NCBI GenBank assembly: GCA_024400665.1
Contig: JAKSML010000016.1
Coordinates: 1-37,313, forward strand
Source of the DNA: Bacteroidales bacterium
GTDB lineage: Bacteria; Bacteroidota; Bacteroidia; Bacteroidales; P3
Direction of reading: 5' to 3'
Length of the DNA stretch: 37,313 nt
The notes under the pieces are model-generated. The model saw only the letters and a program-made list of their open reading frames with translations, was not told the DNA's origin and made no database searches. This document shows, piece after piece, positions 18,742-28,125 of the stretch; position 1 is the stretch's first letter; each line of letters begins with the position of its first letter. The position numbers and the translations under genes were made by a program.

Positions 18742-19092
18742 TTAGATGTTTGCGTAGAAATCGATGGCATCGCCTTCGGCCAGGGTAACGATGGCCTTTT
18801 TGAAAGCGTTGGTACGGCCAACGAGATAGCCAGCCTTGGTGTAGCGGGCCTTCACTTTGCCAGCATAGTTCATGGTGTTGACATCAAGAACCTTGACATT
18901 GTAGAAACTCTCGACGGCATTTTTGATTTCAATCTTATTGGCGCGCTTGTCAACGATAAAACCATAACGGTTGAGGACCTTAGGCTCGGGCTTGTTCTTA
19001 AGACGCTGGATGCGGTTGCGCTTAGGAGCTGCGGCTGCCTCGGTGATTCTCGTCATCTTCTCGCTGATCAGAGGTTTTACTATGATATTCAT
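18742..19092 (-). CDS. rplW: 50S ribosomal protein L23
   Basis: L23 at the exit tunnel docks trigger factor and SRP. The 116 residues start MNIIVKPLISEKM and end with GDAIDFYANI; GFIVDKRANKIEIKNAVE is the conserved middle. A lysine/arginine/proline insert near residues 22-38 is longer than in E. coli. Confidence 0.96.
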   Translation of the reverse strand: MNIIVKPLISEKMTRITEAAAAPKRNRIQRLKNKPEPKVLNRYGFIVDKRANKIEIKNAVESFYNVKVLDVNTMNYAGKVKARYTKAGYLVGRTNAFKKAIVTLAEGDAIDFYANI

Positions 19093-19125
19093 GTTAAACT
19101 TTCTTAAATCTTGTTTCTAACTACT

Positions 19126-19758
19126 TTATTTTGTTGCCAAAACGCGGTTAATTTCGCTAATTGAACCCTCACAGAGCACAATATTGGAGGCATTAACAAT
19201 GTCATAAGTATTTAACTGTGACACGCTTACGACCTTTACGCGCTGGAGGTTTCTAGCAGACAAAGATACGAAATTATTTTGATTTTCAACAACAAAAAGT
19301 GATTTTTTATCACCGAGGTTGAGATTGTTGACAACTTTTACCATATCTTTGGTCTTGGGAGCGTCGAAAGAGAAGTTCTCGACGATGGTCATAGCGCTTT
19401 CAGCGACCTTGGCGCTGAGGGCGGAACGACGGGCGAGGCGCTTCACTTTGATGTTCAGCTTGAAGCGGTAGTCGCGGGGCTGGGGTCCGAAGATACGGCC
19501 GCCACCTACGAAAACGGGGCTCTTCAAATCGCCGGAACGAGCACCGCCGGTGCCTTTCTGACGTTTAAGTTTGCGGGTGCTGTGAGCGTTTTCGCTGCGC
19601 TCCTTAGCCTTAGCGGTGCCCTGACGGTTATCTGCCAAGTACTGTTTGCAATCGAGATAGATAGCGTGCTGGTTGGGCTCGATGGCGAAGATAGAATCGT
19701 CGAGGGTGATGGTTCTACCGGTTTCGCTTCCGTTGATGTTATATACTTTTAACTCCAT
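19126..19758 (-). CDS. rplD: 50S ribosomal protein L4
   Basis: L4 reaches into the exit tunnel; in E. coli it also represses the S10 operon. The 210 residues include [17 protein letters not shown], the loop [19 protein letters not shown], with [11 protein letters not shown] and [11 protein letters not shown]. Its start lies inside the last 10 bases of rplC, in another frame, which suggests translational coupling. Confidence 0.98.
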   Translation of the reverse strand: MELKVYNINGSETGRTITLDDSIFAIEPNQHAIYLDCKQYLADNRQGTAKAKERSENAHSTRKLKRQKGTGGARSGDLKSPVFVGGGRIFGPQPRDYRFKLNIKVKRLARRSALSAKVAESAMTIVENFSFDAPKTKDMVKVVNNLNLGDKKSLFVVENQNNFVSLSARNLQRVKVVSVSQLNTYDIVNASNIVLCEGSISEINRVLATK

Positions 19759-20378
19759 CTTTCAAGTTTTAAGATTGAACCTTTGGGTCCCGGTACAGAA
19801 CCTTTGACTAACATTAAATTCTTTTCAGGGATAATCTTGACAACCTGAAGGTTCTGAACCTTCACACGGTGGTTGCCAGTCTGGCCGGCCATGCGCATGC
19901 CCTTGAAGATACGCGAGGGATAGGAGCTTGCACCAATTGAACCGGGAGCACGCAGACGGTCGTGCTGGCCGTGAGTCACATCACCGACACCGCCAAAACC
20001 GTGTCTCGTAACGACGCCCTGGAAACCCTTACCTTTGGAGGTTCCGACAACGTCAACAAATTCGCCTTCCTGGAAGACTTCCACTGTTAAAACTTCACCA
20101 AATTTCTTTTTAGAGCCCTCCTCAAAGCGGCTGAACTCAGCGAGATAGCGTTTGGGGGTGGTGTTGGCTTTTGCAAAATGGCCTTTCATAGCCTTGGTGA
20201 CGCGGCTTTCTTTCTGCTCACCAAAAGCTAACTGAATAGCCTCATAACCATCTTTTTCGATGGACTTCACTTGTGTGACGACACAAGGACCAGCTTCAAT
20301 AACTGTGCACGGAATCTGCTTTCCGTCGGCATCAAAAAGACTGGTCATACCGATTTTTTTACCAAGTAATCCTGACAT
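19749..20378 (-). CDS. rplC: 50S ribosomal protein L3
   Basis: L3 is an early large-subunit assembly protein near the peptidyl transferase centre. The 209-residue protein has [53 protein letters not shown] and [20 protein letters not shown], all expected. It overlaps rplD by 10 bases. Confidence 0.98.
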   Translation of the reverse strand: MSGLLGKKIGMTSLFDADGKQIPCTVIEAGPCVVTQVKSIEKDGYEAIQLAFGEQKESRVTKAMKGHFAKANTTPKRYLAEFSRFEEGSKKKFGEVLTVEVFQEGEFVDVVGTSKGKGFQGVVTRHGFGGVGDVTHGQHDRLRAPGSIGASSYPSRIFKGMRMAGQTGNHRVKVQNLQVVKIIPEKNLMLVKGSVPGPKGSILKLERWS

Positions 20379-20426
20379 TTCTTTTTTTGGATTGTTTGTG
20401 GGTTTTTAGTTTTCAGCTTATCTTCA

Positions 20427-20445
20427 CCGCCGCTTGTGACGGCGG
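20427..20445 (-). other. GC-rich hairpin in the rpsJ-rplC gap
   Basis: CCGCCG (20427-20432) pairs with CGGCGG (20440-20445) around the 7-base loop. It lies in the 93-base leader between rpsJ and rplC. In E. coli the S10 leader is regulated by L4 but lies before rpsJ, so this is not a recognised homologue. Confidence 0.5.
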
Positions 20446-20471
20446 CTATGTACATTGGCTGAGTGTTAATT

Positions 20472-20780
20472 TCAGACTTTGATTTCAACTTCGACACCGC
20501 TGGGAAGCTCCAGTTTCATGAGAGCGTCGATAGTCTTGGCGCGGTCGTTGATTTCGATGTCCATCAAGCGCTTGTAGCTGCTGAGCTCGAACTGCTCGCG
20601 GCTCTTCTTGTTGACGAAGGTAGAGCGGTTGACGGTGAAGATCTTTTTGTTGGTCGGCAGAGGAATGGGGCCATTCACAACTGCGCCGGTCATCTTAACG
20701 GTCTTAACGATCTTCTCGGCGGATTTATCGACGAGATTGTGGTCGTAAGATTTCAGTTTGATTCTAATTCTTTGACTCAC
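20472..20780 (-). CDS. rpsJ: 30S ribosomal protein S10
   Basis: S10 belongs to the small-subunit head and in many bacteria also acts in transcription antitermination with NusB. The 102 residues begin [16 protein letters not shown] and contain [13 protein letters not shown] and the [18 protein letters not shown] block, all standard. It is separated from fusA by 19 bases. Confidence 0.98.
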   Translation of the reverse strand: MSQRIRIKLKSYDHNLVDKSAEKIVKTVKMTGAVVNGPIPLPTNKKIFTVNRSTFVNKKSREQFELSSYKRLMDIEINDRAKTIDALMKLELPSGVEVEIKV

Positions 20781-20799
20781 GGTTAAAGTTTTTTTATTA

Positions 20800-22890
<2,091 letters not shown>

Positions 22891-22960
22891 TGAGTTGTTG
22901 TATTAGGCTATCTTTATTTGCGAGTATTGATTAAAATGAATATATACTATATATATTGCG

Positions 22961-23428
22961 TTAGAAGCGGAAGTGCGAGAAGGCCTTGTTAGCCTCAGCC
23001 ATGCGGTGGATATCCTCCTTACGTTTGAAGGCTGCACCTTCCTCTTTGTAAGCGGCCTGGATCTCAGCGGCGAGCTTGAGAGCCATGGTCTTTTCACTGC
23101 GCTTGCGGCTGAAGAGGATGAGGTTCTTCATGCCGATAGACTGTTTGCGCTCGGGGCGGATCTCGGTAGGAACCTGGAAGGTGGCACCGCCGATACGACG
23201 GCTCTTAACCTCGACAGAGGGGGTGATGTTGGCCAAAGCCTTCTTCCAAACTTCGAGACCGTCTTCCTTAGTGCGGTCAGCGACGACATCGATAGCCTCG
23301 TAGAAGATCTTGTAAGCGATAGTCTTCTTGCCACCGAGCATCAGGTTGTTGACGAACTTGGTAACGAGCACGTCATTATATTTAGGATCCGGAAGGATGA
23401 TACGTTTTCTGGGTTTTGCTTTTCTCAT
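22961..23428 (-). CDS. rpsG: 30S ribosomal protein S7
   Basis: S7 nucleates the small-subunit head and touches E-site tRNA. The 155-residue protein has [46 protein letters not shown] and the C-terminal [15 protein letters not shown]. In E. coli S7 controls its own operon; nothing here shows this. Confidence 0.98.
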   Translation of the reverse strand: MRKAKPRKRIILPDPKYNDVLVTKFVNNLMLGGKKTIAYKIFYEAIDVVADRTKEDGLEVWKKALANITPSVEVKSRRIGGATFQVPTEIRPERKQSIGMKNLILFSRKRSEKTMALKLAAEIQAAYKEEGAAFKRKEDIHRMAEANKAFSHFRF

Positions 23429-23447
23429 TTCTTTAACAATTCTTTGT

Positions 23448-23462
23448 GTGAATGCTATTCAC
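23448..23462 (-). other. Small hairpin in the rpsL-rpsG gap
   Basis: GTGAAT (23448-23453) pairs with ATTCAC (23457-23462) around a 3-base loop in the 52-base gap. It is short and not T-flanked. I list it because several other gaps of the cluster also hold a hairpin. Confidence 0.4.
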
Positions 23463-23480
23463 TTAACTCTTATCACTTAA

Positions 23481-23864
23481 TTACTTAGCAGCCTGCTTGG
23501 GGCGTTTTGCACCGTATTTGGAACGACGCTGGCGACGGCCATCGACACCGCTGGTATCCAAAGCGCCGCGGATGATATGATAACGAACGCCGGGGAGGTC
23601 CTTGACACGACCGCCGCGGATCATAACGATAGAGTGCTCCTGAAGGTTGTGGCCCTCGCCGGGAATGTAAGCGTTGACTTCCTTACCATTGGTGAGACGC
23701 ACACGGGCAACCTTACGCATTGCCGAGTTAGGTTTTTTAGGAGTGGTGGTGTACACACGGGTGCAGACGCCGCGACGCTGGGGGCAGTTGTCGAGAGCGG
23801 GAGATTTGGACTTGTACTCCATCTGCTGACGTCCTTTGCGAACTAATTGCTGAATTGTTGGCAT
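23481..23864 (-). CDS. rpsL: 30S ribosomal protein S12
   Basis: S12 monitors codon-anticodon pairing and is the target of streptomycin-resistance mutations. The 127-residue protein has [19 protein letters not shown], then [19 protein letters not shown] with the lysines that are mutated in resistant strains unchanged, and [17 protein letters not shown]. It is the first gene of the cluster, directly downstream of the promoter. Confidence 0.98.
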   Translation of the reverse strand: MPTIQQLVRKGRQQMEYKSKSPALDNCPQRRGVCTRVYTTTPKKPNSAMRKVARVRLTNGKEVNAYIPGEGHNLQEHSIVMIRGGRVKDLPGVRYHIIRGALDTSGVDGRRQRRSKYGAKRPKQAAK

Positions 23865-23946
23865 TTTTTCTTTTTGTTGTTATATATTTAATTATTAATA
23901 TTTTCGAGCATTTCTCAAGGGCATAATTTCCCTTTCAAATGGATTG

Positions 23947-23976
23947 CAAAATTACAACTATTTTTTGGATTGGCAA
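23947..23976 (-). promoter_or_regulatory. Main promoter of the str-S10-spc-alpha cluster
   Basis: On the minus strand a TTG (23974-23976) is followed after 19 bases by TAATTTTG (23947-23954), the Bacteroidota consensus with exact spacing. Transcription should begin near 23940, giving a leader of about 75 bases to rpsL. I found no second clear TAnnTTTG promoter within the cluster in my reading. Confidence 0.75.
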
Positions 23977-24280
23977 AATATATTTCTCTAAAGCAAATGT
24001 TAAAAACTCTTAAACTCTTTGCACAATATTATATTACAGTAAGTTACATTCGAGTTAAAAAATTTTTAACACACGTTATTCACAACTTTATACACCATGT
24101 AACTTCCACAAAAACAAACCGCCCCACACAGGGCTTTTCAACACCTTATCAACAGCCCGCCCCTACCCTTTTCGCAACCCATATATATAAATGTTCGCAC
24201 GCGACCCCGCCACCCCTACAGCATACCCTCGCCACACCTCCCTACAAGCCCCGCCAAAGCCCCACTTATGCCCCACCTCA

Positions 24281-24322
24281 GAAGCGGAGCTAGAGCGAAG
24301 CTAAGGCGGAGCTAAAGCGAAG
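24281..24322. repeat. 11-bp repeat family, second locus (reverse orientation)
   Basis: Read on the minus strand this gives units TAGCTCCGCCT, TAGCTTCGCTC and TAGCTCCGCTT, the same units as at 1821-1863. Here they lie inside the C-rich gap downstream of no gene and ahead of the HNH gene. Confidence 0.7.
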
Positions 24323-24555
24323 CCACTCTTTCCCTCAAAACGCCCCTAAGCCCCCTTCCCAACCCCAAAACAAACCACCCCCAAAAAACAAAAAATGAAA
24401 GAAAAATCCAACCAATGCACCCATATCGCACACCCCTACCCTATCTTTGCAAAATCAAAAACGCCCTCATCCATGCCTCAGACCATCCGCAACACCCTCA
24501 TCCCGAAGACCATTACCCGCTTCAGAAAAAATGTCAATATGTCGAAAAAAAGTAG

Positions 24556-24570
24556 TATCTTTGCAAAATC
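24556..24570 (+). promoter_or_regulatory. Likely promoter of the HNH gene (-7 TATCTTTG)
   Basis: TATCTTTG at 24556-24563 fits the -7 consensus and lies 30 bases before the ATG at 24594. The -33 TTG is not obvious. An identical 15-mer stands at 24442-24456, a possible second promoter or a duplication. Confidence 0.5.
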
Positions 24571-24593
24571 GATTACCATCTAATTTAATAACA

Positions 24594-25319
24594 ATGAATT
24601 CTGATCAAAAGAAATCATACAGGTCTAGCAAATGGCTTAAACTAAGAGAAAGAGTCCTCTATAGAGATGGATATCGTTGTGTTCAATGCCAAAAACCAGC
24701 TACTGAAGTTGAACTTCAAGTACATCATCTTTACTATACAGAAGGGAAAAAAGCATGGGAGTACCCCGAAGCCGACCTAATTACTTTATGTAAAGGATGT
24801 CATGCGCAAGTGCATGGGAAAGAAATGCCACAATTTGGGTGGGTATATGAAGGAATGGAAGACCTTGGTGACTTAATTGGAACATGTGATTTTTGTGGAA
24901 CTAATATTAGATACGTTCATTACATCTACCACGAACAATGGGGACATACTACTTTAACTGTAGGAGCTCATTGTGCAGATAAGCTAACAGAATCTTCTGT
25001 AGCCTCTGAGAAAGAAGCCGAACGGAAAAAAAGTGCAAGAAACCTAACAACATTTATTAATCCGCAAAAATGGAAAATCATAAAAAACGGAATAAAAAGA
25101 AATTATAAGCAGTATAAGATTTTCATTTGGGATAACCATTATTATTACAGAATCGATGTTTATTACAATATTACTGATCATTGGGGTAACAATGTTCAGA
25201 AACCAATCAAAGGTCAAGATCGATTCAAAACTTTGGAAGAAGCCAAGACCAAAGTATTTGAGAAAATAAATAATGGGGAAGTTGAAGAATATATAAAAAG
25301 ACACGCCAATGAAGATTGA
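24594..25319 (+). CDS. HNH endonuclease-like protein with second zinc module
   Basis: The 241-residue product has an HNH/McrA-type domain at residues 13-77: zinc ligands Cys29/Cys32 and Cys66/Cys69, the catalytic HH at 44-45, and His70/His74 in LCKGCHAQVH. Where HNH proteins have Asn before LxxLC this one has Ala60-Asp61, so metal coordination is a little unusual. A second zinc-like module follows (CDFC at 98-101 with Cys127). The last 100 residues are charged, without a recognised domain. It likely cuts or nicks DNA; the target is unknown. I chose ATG 24594 over a start 49 codons upstream because that would run through the promoter. The gene is clearly AT-rich against its neighbours, which suggests acquisition. 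Confidence 0.75.
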   Translation: MNSDQKKSYRSSKWLKLRERVLYRDGYRCVQCQKPATEVELQVHHLYYTEGKKAWEYPEADLITLCKGCHAQVHGKEMPQFGWVYEGMEDLGDLIGTCDFCGTNIRYVHYIYHEQWGHTTLTVGAHCADKLTESSVASEKEAERKKSARNLTTFINPQKWKIIKNGIKRNYKQYKIFIWDNHYYYRIDVYYNITDHWGNNVQKPIKGQDRFKTLEEAKTKVFEKINNGEVEEYIKRHANED

Positions 25320-25466
25320 TAAAGAAGTTTATTTTTGTGAATATATAGTTTAAAACAAATACCCCAGTACGCCAAGAAAACAATTGAGGATTTAGAAATA
25401 GGTCTATGGCTTGTTACATTGAATACATCACAATGATTTGAAATAAATGTCGTTATTTGGACAATT

Positions 25467-25751
25467 ACGTATCAGAATCTGATAGAAGTCATACAATACT
25501 ATTTTGCCACGCAGCCATTCTACGGACATGGGTATTTGGCTCTTTTGCCCGCGAGGAACAGATCCTGAGAGCGATACCGACATCTTGGTAGATTTTGACC
25601 ACAAGAATGCCCAAATTGGGTTGATGGAGTATGTGCAGATTTCCGATGGTCTGAAAATCTAATTGGCCGAGAGGTCAATTTTGTCAAGAATGGAGCCCCG
25701 CTGCCGTTTGCCTCCCAAAGTACCGAGAACGATAAAAAACTGATATTATGA
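25467..25751 (+). pseudogene. MNT-family nucleotidyltransferase (antitoxin) with three frameshifts
   Basis: Reading three frames in turn recovers a minimal nucleotidyltransferase: TYQNLIEVIQYYFATQP, then TWVFGSFAR (the GSF motif), then PESDTDILVDFDH (the two aspartates of GS...DxD), then NLIGREVNFVKNGAPLPFA and ENDKKLIL before TGA at 25749. The frames go 0, 2, 1 and back to 0, so at least three indels have broken it. In HEPN/MNT toxin-antitoxin modules this protein AMPylates or otherwise neutralises the HEPN RNase. The order antitoxin then toxin with an ATGA overlap is kept here, so I infer a once intact module. Confidence 0.75.
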
Positions 25752-25829
25752 GAGAGCCTGTTAGAGTCAAGGGAAAACTGAATGCGGGAGCAAATTGAGA
25801 CGCTGCTGGCGGAAATTGATCATGAATAA
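25748..25829 (+). pseudogene. Remnant of HEPN-family (DUF86-like) toxin, middle deleted
   Basis: The ATG at 25748 overlaps the stop of the MNT remnant in the ATGA pattern. The first residues MREPVRVKGKL match how HEPN partners of MNT proteins start. Then one base off, the frame REQIETLLAEIDHE and a TAA at 25827 resemble the usual C-terminal helix. About 80-90 central codons, including the RNase Rx4-6H motif, are missing. The identity rests on recall of the family's ends and on the neighbour, so it is an inference. Confidence 0.6.
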
Positions 25830-25950
25830 TCAGCATTTTTCAACTTTTTTCAATCGTGTGCAGTCATTTGGCACAGGGCGGGCGTATCTTTGCAAATCGG
25901 AATGACGGACTGTGTATGAGTGTTTTATGGTGAGGGTGAGCAGGTTATTC
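25830..25950. other. Spacer between the HEPN/MNT remnant and the WYL gene
   Basis: No gene is seen. It contains TATCTTTG at 25885-25892 followed by CAAAT, a -7 box with no TTG at the right spacing, possibly a second promoter for the WYL operon or a leftover from a lost gene. Confidence 0.4.
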
Positions 25951-25980
25951 TTGTTATTTCGGTTTTTATTCGTATCTTTG
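25951..25980 (+). promoter_or_regulatory. Promoter of the WYL operon
   Basis: TTG at 25951-25953, 19 bases, and TATCTTTG at 25973-25980 match the consensus exactly. The start of transcription would fall about 20 bases before the ATG at 26009. Confidence 0.75.
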
Positions 25981-26008
25981 CAGTCGTTTTTTTAAAGAAT
26001 AAGATATC

Positions 26009-26917
26009 ATGGCAGCTAATCTGATTCACAAATATGTCTGGCTCGTGAACACGATTCACCGGGCACGCCTCATCTCGCTGGAGGATATCAACCGTGAGTG
26101 GCTGGAGAGCGACATCGGCGACGGCAAGCCTTTGCCGCGCAGGACCTTCCATGTGTGGCAGGCGGCCATCTTAGACATCTTCGGCCTCATCATCGAGAAC
26201 GAGAACAAGGGGCAGTACCGCTACTATATTGCCAACGAGGAGGAGCTGCGCCTGGGCACGATGAGCAACTGGTTGCTGGACTCGCTGACGGTGAGCGGCA
26301 TGCTGGCATCGAGCAGGCACATCCAGAACCGCATCCTACTGGAGCAGGTGCCTTCGGCGAGGGACTATCTGGGCGTGGTGGTGGAGGCCATGCGTCACAA
26401 CTACAAGATCGTGCTGACCTACCAGACCTACAGCCAGACGGAGCCCAAGGTGCGCACGGTGATGCCGTTCTGCCTGAAGATCTTCAAGCAGCGCTGGTAT
26501 ATGCTGGCACAGCGCGAGGACAAGGAGAAGCCAAGCATCTATTCGCTCGACAGGGTGAAGGATATGCAGCTGCTGCGCAAGGAGACCTTCGTGCTGCCCA
26601 AGAATTTTGACGCGGAGAGCTATTTCGCCCCCTACTACGGCATCATTGCCGACGAGAGCGTGGAACGCGCCAAGGTGAAGCTGCGCGTGTCGCCGCTGCA
26701 AGCCAAATACTTGCGCGCCCTGCCCCTGCACCACAGCCAGCAAGAGATGGCAGAGGAGGCAGAGGCGTGCGTGTTCAGCTACAACCTAAGGCCGGCATTC
26801 GACTTTGTGCAGGAAATTCTCTCGCACGGCAGCGAGATGGAGGTGCTGAAGCCGCTATGGCTCCGCGAGAAGATTGCCGCAATTATTAAAGAGGAAAATA
26901 ATATATATAATGGATAA
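26009..26917 (+). CDS. WYL-domain transcriptional regulator
   Basis: The 302-residue protein has an N-terminal winged-helix-like segment (about residues 8-75), a WYL domain (about 125-205; the signature here reads RWYMLAQ with Trp163, Tyr164, Met165, then SLDRVKDMQLL) and a C-terminal WCX-like part (LRVSPLQAKYLRALPL onward). WYL proteins bind nucleic acid or nucleotide ligands and often repress phage defence or DNA repair genes. The downstream exonuclease gene starts inside its last codons (8-base overlap), so the two are translated together. The WYL name residue Leu is Met here, a common variation. Target genes cannot be read from sequence; autoregulation is a guess from the family. Confidence 0.85.
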   Translation: MAANLIHKYVWLVNTIHRARLISLEDINREWLESDIGDGKPLPRRTFHVWQAAILDIFGLIIENENKGQYRYYIANEEELRLGTMSNWLLDSLTVSGMLASSRHIQNRILLEQVPSARDYLGVVVEAMRHNYKIVLTYQTYSQTEPKVRTVMPFCLKIFKQRWYMLAQREDKEKPSIYSLDRVKDMQLLRKETFVLPKNFDAESYFAPYYGIIADESVERAKVKLRVSPLQAKYLRALPLHHSQQEMAEEAEACVFSYNLRPAFDFVQEILSHGSEMEVLKPLWLREKIAAIIKEENNIYNG

Positions 26918-27401
26918 TTTTGCCGCAATAGATTTTGAGACGGCCAACTTTGAGCGTGGCTCGGCGTGCAGCGTGGGCATCGTGGTGGTGCGCGACGGCA
27001 AGGTGGCGGAGACATTCTATTCGCTCATCAAGCCCGAGCCCAACTACTACAACTACTGGTGCACGCGCGTCCACGGCCTCACCCGCAAGGACACGGACAA
27101 CGCGCCCATCTTCCCCGAGGTGTGGGCAAAGGCTGCCCCGCTGGTGGAGGGGCTGCCCCTGGTGGCACACAACAGCCCCTTCGACGAGGGATGCCTGAAG
27201 AGCGTCTTCCGCATATATCAGATGGACTATCCCGACTACCGTTTCTACGACACCTTGAAGGCCTCGCGCAAGAAGCTGCCCGACCTCGAAAATCATCAGC
27301 TGCACACGGTTTCGGCAGCCTGCGGCTACAACCTTGAGAGCCACCATCACGCCCTTGCCGATGCCGAAGCATGTGCCGCCATAGCCATCAAACTGTTATA
27401 G
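26910..27401 (+). CDS. DEDDh 3'-5' exonuclease (DnaQ/RNase T-like)
   Basis: This stand-alone exonuclease domain of 163 residues has the four acidic residues and histidine of the DEDDh family: Asp8 and Glu10 (AAIDFETA), Asp92 (AHNSPFDEG), and His146 with Asp151 (HHALADAE). No polymerase or other domain is attached. Such proteins trim 3' ends of DNA or RNA. The start was placed at MDNFAAIDFE because the preceding frame would extend into the WYL gene without family sequence; it overlaps the WYL stop by 8 bases, so co-expression with the regulator is likely. It may be a repair, RNA-processing or small defence enzyme; this cannot be decided from the sequence. Confidence 0.88.
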   Translation: MDNFAAIDFETANFERGSACSVGIVVVRDGKVAETFYSLIKPEPNYYNYWCTRVHGLTRKDTDNAPIFPEVWAKAAPLVEGLPLVAHNSPFDEGCLKSVFRIYQMDYPDYRFYDTLKASRKKLPDLENHQLHTVSAACGYNLESHHHALADAEACAAIAIKLL

Positions 27402-27425
27402 ATAATCTATTAATAATCATATAAT

Positions 27426-27803
27426 ATGAAGAGAACGACATTACTTATCATCCTCGCAGGAATGCTGCTCATGAACGGCTGCGGCAAGAAGGAGGAGACG
27501 CTGAACTGCACCATCACGTGGCAGCTGTATCATCAGCCAAAATACATAACTGAGAGCGACATAGAGCGGGCTTTCCAGGAGACCTTCTTCAGCTTCTACG
27601 AGAGGGTGAACGACAACACCGTCCTGGCCCGCAACACCACCAAGAAGGATGTCCGCTCCCTCACCCTCAAGCTGGCTTCGATGGCCGACAGCCGCATTAC
27701 GGAGACAATGGACCCCGAAAACAGCGAAAAAGTGGAAGTGAAGGTGTTTGTCAACTATGCCGACTCCTACGTGGAGGAGATATGGAGCAAAAGCTATTTG
27801 TAG
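27426..27803 (+). CDS. Small lipoprotein, function unknown
   Basis: A 125-residue protein with a basic start, hydrophobic core and lipobox-like MNGC (Cys19, with Met and Asn before Gly, so slightly unusual), followed by GKKEE. The mature part has alternating beta and alpha character and VEVKVFVNYADSYVEEIW near the end. No family recognised. It begins 24 bases after the exonuclease stop and is probably in the same transcript. It may sit in the outer or inner membrane. Confidence 0.7.
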   Translation: MKRTTLLIILAGMLLMNGCGKKEETLNCTITWQLYHQPKYITESDIERAFQETFFSFYERVNDNTVLARNTTKKDVRSLTLKLASMADSRITETMDPENSEKVEVKVFVNYADSYVEEIWSKSYL

Positions 27804-28125
27804 CAAGCGTTTCAGCCCATTTTGAGAGGTGAAGACACAAGGCGGCAGAATGCTCGGAAAGCATTCTGCAATATAATGACACCCAGCATACTACGCACCA
27901 TTTTAAGAATAATCTACTTGCCCTTTTGGATAGAAAAACATAGTTTTAGCGTGTTATTAGACCGAGGGGATTTGATACACAAGATATTATATATAAATTA
28001 ATGGGGGGGTGTTGATAACTCATTTCTTATTATTAGAAAACTTATGTGTAATTTCGCAATCTCAATCAAAAAACGAATATCATTATAAGCATCTATAAAC
28101 CTAACAATTAAAAAAAATACGCCCT
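27804..28125. other. Leader and spacer upstream of nrdJ
   Basis: No gene is seen. A perfect 10-bp hairpin (27845-27854 with 27860-27869, GCAGAATGCT and AGCATTCTGC) could end the previous transcript although only AT-rich, not T-run, sequence follows. TAATTTCG at 28049-28056 is one base off a -7 box but lacks a TTG at the right distance. No cobalamin riboswitch (no B12-box motif) and no clear NrdR box were found. Confidence 0.5.
27845..27869 (+). terminator. Possible terminator after the lipoprotein gene
   Basis: Ten-base-pair perfect stem with CGGAA loop about 40 bases after the lipoprotein stop. It is followed by AATATAATG instead of a T-run, so terminator activity is only possible. Confidence 0.4.

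Larger units (their letters stand above)
23977..24593. other. Gene-free stretch between rpsL promoter and the HNH gene
   Basis: The segment is AT-rich to about 24110, then strongly C-rich on the plus strand (24110-24380), with no family-like frame. It holds the 11-bp repeat at 24281-24322 and two copies of TATCTTTGCAAAATC at 24442-24456 and 24556-24570. Confidence 0.5.

Noticed and set aside
24447..24593. Upstream extension of the HNH protein by 49 codons
   Set aside because: Extension is low-complexity and covers the -7 box; the family starts at the later methionine.
27804..28125. Cobalamin riboswitch or NrdR box before nrdJ
   Set aside because: I found no B12-box-like motif and no symmetrical ACACnnTATATnnTGTGT-like site; the AT-rich ACACAAGATATTATAT stretch is not palindromic.
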